Below, piece after piece: positions 57,234 through 64,000 of a stretch of 64,000 bases of DNA; the first letter of the stretch is position 1, and each line of letters starts with the position of its first letter. The notes under the pieces are model-generated. The model was not told where the DNA came from and did not search any database. It saw nothing but the letters and a program-made list of their open reading frames with translations. The DNA lies in assembly GCA_023457035.1 (NCBI GenBank), contig JAEWNN010000027.1, forward strand, positions 1 to 64,000, read 5' to 3'. A program made the translations under genes and the position numbers. Source of the DNA: Verrucomicrobiota bacterium (GTDB taxonomy: Bacteria > Verrucomicrobiota > Verrucomicrobiia > Opitutales > Opitutaceae).

Positions 57234-58952
57234 CTACTCGACCACCACCCGGAACCCGATCGTGCGCGCACGATCCAGTCCCTGGCGTCTCACCAACGGC
57301 GTTTTCGCCAGATCCGCCGCCGGCTCCACATAGGAGCCGCCGGCGACCAGCGTCGCCTCGGCCTCCGGCGTGGCGGGCGCCAACCACTCGGCCACGTTGC
57401 CGAGCAGATCGTGGAAACCGGCCGCGTTGGCCACTGCTGAGCCGATCGGTTGGGGCCGGTCGTCGCTGCGCTCCTGCGACCAGGCCGCCGCCAAGAGCGA
57501 CTCTCCCTGCGGGGCCGGGCCAAGCGCCGCGCGGTACTCCGCCTCCGTCGGCAGCCGGACCGTGCGGCCGAGCAGCCAGGACAACCGGCGACAAAACTCC
57601 CCCGCCTCGGGCAGGCTCACGGACTCGACCGGCAGGTCGTCGCCGGCCTGCCGGCTGGGGTTGGCCCGCATGACCAGCGTGTAGAGCCGCTGCGGCACCT
57701 CGGTGCGCAGCATCTGCACCCCACCGCCCGGCACCGGGCGGAACTGGTCCGCCACCGTCCGCAGCACCGGTTCGAGGGCGTCGCGATTGAGGTACAGGTA
57801 ATTGAACTTCAACCGCAGTTCGGGGTCGAGCCGCCGGCTTCGCGGCAGCCGCGCGAACATCGCGTCCTGCAGTTCCGCACCTTCCCGCAGCAGTTCCGGC
57901 ACGCCGGCCGGATCGCCGGCCCGCAGCTTCGCCACCACCTCGCGGTCGAGCTGCGCCACCCGCCGCGCCGGCTCCGCGCTCAGTTCGGTCTGCCGCGCAA
58001 CCTCCAGCGCGTCGACCCGCTCCGTCGACACATGCCGGCTGCGGGGAAATTCGTTGTTGAGTCGCCGCTGGGCGAGCCCGGCCTGCTCGAACAGCGCGAC
58101 CGCCTCCGCCGAGGCGCCGCGGCCCTGCGCCTCGGCCGCCCGGGCGGAAAGTTCCATCACCTCGCGCAACAACGGCACCGAATCGAGCGTGGCGATCTCG
58201 GTCTCGAGTGTCTCGAGGTTGCCGAGGCTGGCGAACTGCGTGCGGGCGAACTCCCGGTTGAGCTGCAACTGCAGCGCATGGGCGCGGTGGTAGGCGGCGA
58301 GCGCCTCGACCGTCTTGTCGGCATCGCGAAGCCGCTCCGCCTCGGCGGTCGCGGCCGCCCGCTCCCCGTCGATCGGCTCGGCTTCGAGCCGCTCGATCTC
58401 CTGCGCCAGCATCGTCTCGCGCGGCAGATCCCGGCCGGCGCCGCCCTCTGCCCGTTGGTTGAGCAGCCGCTGCAGTTCGAGGGCCCGCCGCAGCGGCACC
58501 ACGCCCTCGGCCCGCCGCCCGGCAGCCAGCGCCTCCCGGCCTTCGGCCTCCGCGGCCACGGATCGGGCGATCGTGCTGCGTTGCCACGCGTCGTCGTGCA
58601 GCGCCTCGAGCTCGTGCAGCCGTTGTCGCGGCTCCGCATCCATGCTGCCGGTCGCCTCCATCCACTCGCGCTGTTTGGCGATGGACTGCTGCAGGAGCAC
58701 CAGATCCGCCTCGGCGGGTGTGCGGGTCTCACGGATGCGAGCGAACTCGCGCTCCAGCTCCCGACTCTCCTCAAGCAGCCGCACCATCGCCGGATCGTTC
58801 AGCCCGGGTCTCGCGGCCGCCCGCGGCGGTCGTTCCAGTCCCCACCAGATCACGCCGCCGGCAAGCACCAGCGCCCCAACACCGGCGCCGACCCACGGCC
58901 GGCCACTGCGTCCGGAGGATTTGTCGGATTGGTCGCGTCGTTGGGCGCACAT
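57234..58952 (-). CDS. Membrane-anchored helical protein with degenerate FGE/SUMF1 domain
   Basis: 572 residues from the ATG at 58952. A signal-anchor membrane segment (about 18-37: VGAGVGALVLAGGVIWWGL) is followed by a 300-residue helical stalk rich in Glu, Arg and Leu (REFARIRETRTPAEADLVLL, AEAERLRDADKTVEALAAYHR). The last 170 residues resemble the formylglycine-generating-enzyme fold: VESVSLPEAGEFCRRLSWLLGRTVRLPTEAEY, AGFHDLLGNVAEWL, LVAGGSYVEP and TIGFRVV. The Cys pair used by real FGEs is missing, so it is likely a binding domain. It probably forms an operon with the upstream papain-like protease. Confidence 0.82.
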   Translation of the reverse strand: MCAQRRDQSDKSSGRSGRPWVGAGVGALVLAGGVIWWGLERPPRAAARPGLNDPAMVRLLEESRELEREFARIRETRTPAEADLVLLQQSIAKQREWMEATGSMDAEPRQRLHELEALHDDAWQRSTIARSVAAEAEGREALAAGRRAEGVVPLRRALELQRLLNQRAEGGAGRDLPRETMLAQEIERLEAEPIDGERAAATAEAERLRDADKTVEALAAYHRAHALQLQLNREFARTQFASLGNLETLETEIATLDSVPLLREVMELSARAAEAQGRGASAEAVALFEQAGLAQRRLNNEFPRSRHVSTERVDALEVARQTELSAEPARRVAQLDREVVAKLRAGDPAGVPELLREGAELQDAMFARLPRSRRLDPELRLKFNYLYLNRDALEPVLRTVADQFRPVPGGGVQMLRTEVPQRLYTLVMRANPSRQAGDDLPVESVSLPEAGEFCRRLSWLLGRTVRLPTEAEYRAALGPAPQGESLLAAAWSQERSDDRPQPIGSAVANAAGFHDLLGNVAEWLAPATPEAEATLVAGGSYVEPAADLAKTPLVRRQGLDRARTIGFRVVVE

Positions 58953-59065
58953 GCGCCGGCCAGACAAATCGTCCGCCGGCCGAAATGCAACGCACCGCTG
59001 CGGACTCCGCACCCGGCCCGGGCGGCGCCGCGGTGCCGCCCGGCGCCCGCCCCTCGCCGAGCCGC

Positions 59066-59836
59066 TCACACCCCATCGAAGGCGCGCAGCGTCCAGAAAT
59101 CGTCGGCGAGCTTCGGATCGGCGAGATAGTCGTAGGGCGCGGTGAAGTAGCCGCGCCGCCCCCAATCCGCCCCCCAGGAGTTGCGGACCAGAAACCGCGC
59201 CGCACGGTCGTCGTAGCCCACCGCGCACACCGAGTGCCCGCCACGCTCCTGCTCGGTCCGCCGTGGCAGGTGGAGCACCCCGGTGTGGCGGATCGCGGCA
59301 GCCTCGAAGCCCTCGTAGGTCGCCAAACCGAAGACGAACGGAAAGCCTTCAGCGAGGCACTGGCGCATCTCCGCCAGCCCGCGGATTCGGTGGTAGCTGG
59401 TCACCTGGTGCCCGGCGGCGCGGACATAGCAGTGCGCCGGCGGCTTCTTGGCGAAGCGTCGGATCCGGTACGGCCAGAGCGTCTCGGCGCACACGCCCAG
59501 CTTGGCCAGCGTCTTCACGCCATTGCGGATCATCGCGCCGTCGTCGGTGGCGGCGGTGCCTTCGAGCACCCGCGCGTTGTAGTAGACGAAGAGCCGGCTG
59601 AGATGCCGCAAGCGCCGGCCCGCACGCCGCGCGAGAAACTCGAGGTTGGCGGTGAGCGCATGCGCGGTGCAGCTGCCGATCGTACCCTGGCATTCCACCG
59701 CCGGGCACCACGGCCGGAGATCGACCCGCGCGGGCAGCCGCTTCGGCGGCCGGGCGATGGCCGCATAGAGCCGGTCGCGCGCGTCGGGTTGATCGCGCCG
59801 CCAGCCATACCAGGAGTTCTTGGACAACGAGGCCAT
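59066..59836 (-). CDS. Papain-like C1 cysteine peptidase
   Basis: 256 residues from the ATG at 59836 (MASLSKNSWYGWRRDQPDARD). There is no signal or pro-peptide of the usual C1 kind. The mature-like domain starts LPARVDLRPWCPAVECQGTIGSCTAHALTANLEF with the oxyanion Gln50 and nucleophile Cys56, then GGHSVCAVGYDD (His201) and LVRNSWGADWGRRGYF (Asn219), so the triad is complete. Bacterial members of this type are cytosolic or exported by other ways, and serve unknown roles. Neighbour downstream (113 bp) is the FGE-like anchored protein. Confidence 0.93.
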   Translation of the reverse strand: MASLSKNSWYGWRRDQPDARDRLYAAIARPPKRLPARVDLRPWCPAVECQGTIGSCTAHALTANLEFLARRAGRRLRHLSRLFVYYNARVLEGTAATDDGAMIRNGVKTLAKLGVCAETLWPYRIRRFAKKPPAHCYVRAAGHQVTSYHRIRGLAEMRQCLAEGFPFVFGLATYEGFEAAAIRHTGVLHLPRRTEQERGGHSVCAVGYDDRAARFLVRNSWGADWGRRGYFTAPYDYLADPKLADDFWTLRAFDGV

Positions 59837-60031
59837 GAGTTCGCCCGATGGAGGAGGAGGCCGGATCGGCCGCGTCACCTCCACCACGGTGACGACGCGG
59901 ACCTGTGTTGCAGAGGACCGGATTGGAGTCGAGCCCGGGGAAGGCGTGGCGCGTGGGCCCATCGTACGATCCGAGGTCTCGGCCGCGGCGCCGGGCTTGC
60001 CTGCCCGGCCCCGGCCGGGTTTCACTCGGGC

Positions 60032-61975
60032 ATGCGTGCTTCCCGCGTTCTCCCCCCGGCCGCCGCTTTGGGCGCGGCCCTGTTGCTCTCCTCCGCGCTC
60101 TCCGCCGCCGTGCGGCCGAATCCGCTCTTCTGCGACCACGCCGTCCTCCAGCAGGGCCGCGAGGTGCCCGTCTGGGGCACGGCCGACGAGGGCGAGAGGG
60201 TCGTCGTCGAGATCGCCGGCCGTCGCGCCGAGACGACCGCCCGCGCGGGCAAGTGGCTGGTGCGGTTGCCCGCGCTGCCCGTCGGCGGGCCCTACGTGCT
60301 CACGATCCGCGGCACCAACACCGTGACGTTGCAGGATGTGCTCGTCGGCGAGGTGTGGCTCTGCGGCGGCCAGTCGAACATGGAGCGCCAGCTCGGGCCC
60401 CGCCCCGGCCAGAAGCCGATCATCGGCTGGGAACGCGAGTCGGCCACGGCCCACCTGCCGCAGTTGCGCAACTTCTACGTGCCCGAGGTCACCTCGCCCA
60501 CCCCGCTCACCGAGGTGAAGGGCACTTGGACGGTGTGCACGCCCGAGACGGCCCCCGACTTTCCCGCAGTCGGCTTCTTCTTCGGCCGCGCCGTGCAGCA
60601 GGCGCGGGGCGTGCCCGTCGGTCTGATCCACACCGCCTGGGGCGGCACGCCGGCCGAGTCGTGGACGAGCGCCCGCACGCTCGCCACCCTGCCGGGCTAC
60701 GCCGAGACGCTCGCGCTCATGGCCGAGCGCAACCGCGACCCGGAGGGCGCCGCGCGCCGCTACCACGAGTCGCTCGCCCAGTGGTGCCGTGTCCACGACA
60801 CCGGCACTTCCGCCGCCACCCCATGGAGCGCCGCCGACCTCGCGACCGACGGCTGGACGAAGAGCAGCGAGCCCGGCCTCTGGGAACAGTCCGGCCTGCC
60901 CGACTTCAACGGCATCGTATGGCTGCGCCGCGAGTTCGAGCTGTCCGCCGAGGCCGCCGCGGGCGAAGCCACCCTCGGCCTGGGCGCGATCGACGACATC
61001 GACACGACCTGGGTCAACGGCGTCGAGGTGGGCGAGACCGGCTTCTACAGCACCCCGCGCACGTACCGGGTGCCGGCGGGTGTGCTCCGCGCAGGCCGCA
61101 ACGTCCTCGCCATCCGCGTGCTGGATACCGGCGGCGGCGGCGGCCTCTGGGGGAAACCCGCGCAGCTCGTGCTCACCCCGGCGGCGGGCGCCCCCGTGCC
61201 GCTCGCCGGCGAATGGCTCCGCAAGGTCTCCGCGGCGATGGCCGACACCGGCAAGCCGCCGCTCAATCCCGCCATGGGCTCCGGCGTGCCCACCGTCCTG
61301 CACAACGCGATGATCGCGCCGCTCCAACCCTACGCCATCGCCGGCGCGATCTGGTACCAGGGCGAGGCCAACAACGGCGCCCCGCAGGAGTACCGCCGGC
61401 TGCTGCCCGCCACCATCGCCGACTGGCGCGAGGGCTGGGGCCAGGGCGACTTCCCCTTCCTCTTCGTGCAGATCGCCCCGTTCAAGGAGATGAGCCCCGA
61501 GCTGCGCGAGGCGCAGCTCCAAGTCTGGCAGGAAACCAAGAATACGGCCATGGTCGTCACCACCGATTGCGGCGACGCCGAGGACATCCACCCGGCCGAC
61601 AAGCGCCCGGTCGGCGAGCGACTCGCGCTCGCCGCGCGCGCCGTGGCCTACGGCGAGGCGATCGAGTACTCCGGGCCCGTCTTCGCCGCCGCGGCGTTCG
61701 CGGACGGCAAGGCCGTGGTGAGCTTCACGCACCTCGGCGGAGGCCTCGTCGCCCCCGGCGGCACGCTGCGCGGCTTCGAACTCGCCGGCGCCGACAACGT
61801 CTTCCATCCCGCCGAGGCGCGCATCGCCGACGAGACCGTCGAAGTGTCCGCGGCCGCCGTGGCCGCGCCGATGGCGGTGCGTTACGGCTGGGCCAACGTG
61901 CCCGACTGCAACCTCTTCAACGCCGCCGGCCTGCCTGCCTCGCCCTTCCGCGCCGGCGCGGGCGGCCCGCGCTGA
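60032..61975 (+). CDS. Sialate O-acetylesterase, GQSN family
   Basis: 647 residues from the ATG at 60032; signal peptide about 1-26 (MRASRVLPPAAALGAALLLS...ALSA). Domain order: beta-sandwich (RPNPLFCDHAVLQQGREVPVWG), SGNH hydrolase with LCGGQSNMERQL (Ser115), an inserted jelly-roll galactose-binding-like domain (about 270-390: WLRREFELSAEAAAGEATLGLG), AIWYQGEANNG, and the catalytic pair AEDIHPADKRPVG (Asp518, His520). It removes O-acetyl groups from sialic acids or xylan/mannan in the periplasm or outside. The promoter region (195 bp) is shared with the divergent peptidase. Confidence 0.93.
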   Translation: MRASRVLPPAAALGAALLLSSALSAAVRPNPLFCDHAVLQQGREVPVWGTADEGERVVVEIAGRRAETTARAGKWLVRLPALPVGGPYVLTIRGTNTVTLQDVLVGEVWLCGGQSNMERQLGPRPGQKPIIGWERESATAHLPQLRNFYVPEVTSPTPLTEVKGTWTVCTPETAPDFPAVGFFFGRAVQQARGVPVGLIHTAWGGTPAESWTSARTLATLPGYAETLALMAERNRDPEGAARRYHESLAQWCRVHDTGTSAATPWSAADLATDGWTKSSEPGLWEQSGLPDFNGIVWLRREFELSAEAAAGEATLGLGAIDDIDTTWVNGVEVGETGFYSTPRTYRVPAGVLRAGRNVLAIRVLDTGGGGGLWGKPAQLVLTPAAGAPVPLAGEWLRKVSAAMADTGKPPLNPAMGSGVPTVLHNAMIAPLQPYAIAGAIWYQGEANNGAPQEYRRLLPATIADWREGWGQGDFPFLFVQIAPFKEMSPELREAQLQVWQETKNTAMVVTTDCGDAEDIHPADKRPVGERLALAARAVAYGEAIEYSGPVFAAAAFADGKAVVSFTHLGGGLVAPGGTLRGFELAGADNVFHPAEARIADETVEVSAAAVAAPMAVRYGWANVPDCNLFNAAGLPASPFRAGAGGPR

Positions 61976-62143
61976 ACCGGGCCGATCGACGCATCGGGAG
62001 CCGGGCGGGGCCGCCACTGGTGGAGTGAACGGAGGAATACAGGCGCACATTGTAATAGGCGTCTGGGGATGAGCGGCTATTCTGGCGAGGCGGCACTCAC
62101 GACTCCCGTGGGTGCGCCAAACCCGCCCGTCGCCACATCCCGC

Positions 62144-62764
62144 ATGAACAATTGTCTCCTCGGCATTCTCGCTGGTCTTCTCCTCGCCGCCGCCCCCGCG
62201 CTGGCCGCAACCCCACCGTTCTCGACCGCACCGCTGACGGTCGTTCTCGCTCCGGATGCGGCCCGCCAGTACCGACCCGACCCGGAGGCGACGCACGACG
62301 GGCAACTGGTCTACCGGCTCGAGGGCCAGATGTTCTCCGGCGATCTCGGCAACATCAGCCCCGCCAAGGGCGCGACCCCACGCACCTCCCCCTGGCAGAC
62401 CCTCTCCGAATTGCTGAAGGGGTACGCCTCCGGCGATGTCGCGGAGATCCGAAGCCTCTATACCGAGGGATCGTCGGCATTCTTCGAGCGACTGGCAGCG
62501 AAGCCGGAGATGCGCGAACGCTGGCTGGCGGCGGTCGGCAAGATCACCGGGGCCAAGGTGCTTCTGGCCTACCGGGATGGGAAGCGGGTGATCGCCTTCG
62601 TGGCCCTGGAAGGCGGGGCCGGAGCCTGTCCGTTCGCCTTCGAACAGGTGGGAGGCCGGTACCTGCTTTCCGCCGGCGAGGTCGGATCGGGCGGGGCCTT
62701 CTGGAACCTCAGCCTGGCGTTGGCGAACTTCCGGATGAAGCCGGAGGAGATCGTGCAGCGCTGA
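62144..62764 (+). CDS. Exported hypothetical protein
   Basis: 206 residues from the ATG at 62144 (MNNCLLGILAGLLLAAAPALA-A), with a signal peptide. The mature part has a DUF-like small domain (TLSELLKGYASGDVAEIRSLYTE, WLAAVGKITGAKVLLAYRDGKRVIAFVALEGG), which resembles a nuclear-transport-factor-2 type alpha+beta fold. No catalytic motif is evident. It is 168 bp after the esterase gene and may be transcribed separately. Function unknown. Confidence 0.72.
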   Translation: MNNCLLGILAGLLLAAAPALAATPPFSTAPLTVVLAPDAARQYRPDPEATHDGQLVYRLEGQMFSGDLGNISPAKGATPRTSPWQTLSELLKGYASGDVAEIRSLYTEGSSAFFERLAAKPEMRERWLAAVGKITGAKVLLAYRDGKRVIAFVALEGGAGACPFAFEQVGGRYLLSAGEVGSGGAFWNLSLALANFRMKPEEIVQR

Positions 62765-62831
62765 GCCGCCCCCGCCCGGCCTCACCGCTCGGCGCCTTGG
62801 CACTCGTCCTACACCGCGGCGCCATCTCCGC

Positions 62832-64000
62832 TCAGCGCGCCTTGCCCGAAAGCAACTTCTCGCGGGCGACGAGCAGGAGGAAGCCGGTCAGCAGCGCGAA
62901 CGGGAGAAGCGCCAGCGCATCCGCCCACGCGCCGGCGTAGAAGGGATTGTGCGCCTTGGCCCACTCCCCGATCTGCGCATCGATCGGGCCGAGCACGCCG
63001 GTCATCAGCGCGATCACGATGCCCGCGATCGCCCCGCCGGCGATGTAGCCGGAGGCCAACAACACCCCGGGGCTCTTGTCGCTCTCCGCCGCCAATTGCG
63101 CCTCGTCGAGCGCCGCGTGCCGCAGCTCGTGGCGCTTCTTCCGGTCGACTAGCCAGCGCACCAGCCCGCCGACGAAGATCGGCGTCGAGGCCGAGAGCGG
63201 CAGATACACGCCTACCGCGAACGCCAGCGACGACACCCCCGCCAGCTCCAGCGTGACGGCGATGAACACGCCCAGCAGCACCAGCGCCCACGGCAGCTGC
63301 CGGTCGAGGATGCCCTTGATGATGTAGCTCATCAACGTGGCCTTCGGCGCCGCGTATTTGCGCACCTCGGAGCCGTCGGGCCGCTGGGAAAACGCGCCGT
63401 TGATGCCCGGATCGACCAGCCACACGGCCTCGCCGTGCTCATTCATGAGATACTTGCCCGCCGGACCTCCCGTATCGTCGGTCTTGTGCCAGGTGCGATA
63501 CGTGGCCGCGTCGCCCGCGGCCTGCGGCCCGGCGAGTTTCTCCTCGTGCGCGCCGGCCAGCGCCGCCGTCTCGACCCGCAGCCCGGGCGCCACCTGCGCC
63601 GCCGGCACGTACACCACGCCGTCCTGGTTGAGCGCGAGCAGGATCGGGCCGAGCGCCAGTGCCGAGACGAGCGCCCCCACCAGGATCGCGTACTGCTGGA
63701 GCTTCGGCGTGCCGCCGACGAGGAACCCGGTCTTCAGGTCCTGCGAGGTCGTGCCGCCGTTGGAGGCCGCGATGCACACGATCGCGCCCACCGAAAGCGC
63801 CGTCACGTAGGCCGTGCCCCCGGTGCGGCCGATCACCAGGAAGATCAGGCAGGTCAGCAGCAGCGTCGCCACCGTCATGCCCGAGATCGGGTTCGAGGAG
63901 GAACCGATCTCCCCGGTCAGCCGCGACGACACCGTGACGAAGATGAAGCCGAACACCACGATCAGCAGCGCCCCGAGCAGGTTCATCTCCAGCGGCCGCG
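62832..64000 (-). CDS. OPT-family oligopeptide transporter, C-terminal part (truncated by window end)
   Basis: At least 389 residues, the frame is open to the window end (upstream codons read RPLE before [17 protein letters not shown]). Around eight hydrophobic segments with OPT hallmarks: [55 protein letters not shown] soluble loop of about 90 residues ([21 protein letters not shown]) lies in the middle. OPT proteins move oligopeptides or metal chelates by proton symport. The start codon lies beyond the window. Confidence 0.93.
   Translation of the reverse strand, partial: RPLEMNLLGALLIVVFGFIFVTVSSRLTGEIGSSSNPISGMTVATLLLTCLIFLVIGRTGGTAYVTALSVGAIVCIAASNGGTTSQDLKTGFLVGGTPKLQQYAILVGALVSALALGPILLALNQDGVVYVPAAQVAPGLRVETAALAGAHEEKLAGPQAAGDAATYRTWHKTDDTGGPAGKYLMNEHGEAVWLVDPGINGAFSQRPDGSEVRKYAAPKATLMSYIIKGILDRQLPWALVLLGVFIAVTLELAGVSSLAFAVGVYLPLSASTPIFVGGLVRWLVDRKKRHELRHAALDEAQLAAESDKSPGVLLASGYIAGGAIAGIVIALMTGVLGPIDAQIGEWAKAHNPFYAGAWADALALLPFALLTGFLLLVAREKLLSGKAR

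Noticed and set aside
59066..62803. 1245-residue minus-strand open frame whose C-terminus is the papain-like peptidase
   Set aside because: Everything upstream of the peptidase ATG at 59836 is antisense to the sialate esterase gene; I kept only the peptidase part.

Overview
The window is a dense, high-GC (roughly 70%) chromosomal segment of housekeeping and accessory genes. Its content suggests a bacterium of the Verrucomicrobiota, most likely an Opitutaceae relative. Supporting clues are the secreted beta-helix protein ending in a DPDNDGLANLLEYA-type linker, an LSPFEV...TLAGTR segment that I know from Opitutaceae TonB-dependent receptors, GT4 glycosyltransferases, a GH130 phosphorylase and a GQSN sialate esterase. 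Few starts have a clear Shine-Dalgarno; most ATGs follow pyrimidine-rich CTCCC or CACC leaders. No 16S gene is present, so the assignment is inference.

Layout. 1-6.4 kb: truncated NUDIX hydrolase, LOG-family protein, glycine-zipper envelope protein, tRNA-Val(CAC), secreted Cys-rich peptide, nth, a secreted protein, a YhcH-rlmJ pair, RF-like rescue factor. 6.6-15.7 kb: trxA, lgt, two GT4 glycosyltransferases, thioesterase, aroK-queG, secreted FKBP isomerase, a 634-aa LOG-domain protein. 15.8-23 kb: membrane/TPR glycosyltransferase-like protein, transketolase, an rpsP-trmD-rplS operon without rimM, ychF. 23-27 kb: lipoprotein plus ResB and CcsA, i.e. System II cytochrome c maturation. 27-30 kb: an ArsR regulator, glutamate-cysteine ligase and a GshF-type ATP-grasp ligase in one overlapping operon for glutathione. 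30-40 kb: priA, hybrid histidine kinase, Fur-family regulator, a low-GC orphan, nadA, truA, ruvX, mannose-1-phosphate guanylyltransferase, rhodanese; dispersed palindromic repeats lie between these genes. 40-47 kb: a 1967-aa alpha-2-macroglobulin with four helically phased direct repeats in its promoter, and an unusual class-IV aminotransferase fold lacking the PLP lysine. 47-64 kb: HTH DNA-binding protein, a 34-aa basic peptide, rimO, GH130 phosphorylase, ettA, patatin lipoprotein, beta-helix protein, FGE-like protein with a papain-like protease, sialate O-acetylesterase, secreted protein, and a truncated OPT transporter.

No phage, insertion sequence, CRISPR array or rRNA was seen. The most interesting signals are the TonB-receptor-like segment inside the presumed bait region of the alpha-2-macroglobulin, the PhoB-like repeat array upstream of that gene, the Lys-to-Leu change in the aminotransferase, the split GshF operon with a cysteine-rich ArsR repressor, and two families of palindromic intergenic repeats. 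Very long antisense ORFs are a by-product of high GC and were left out.
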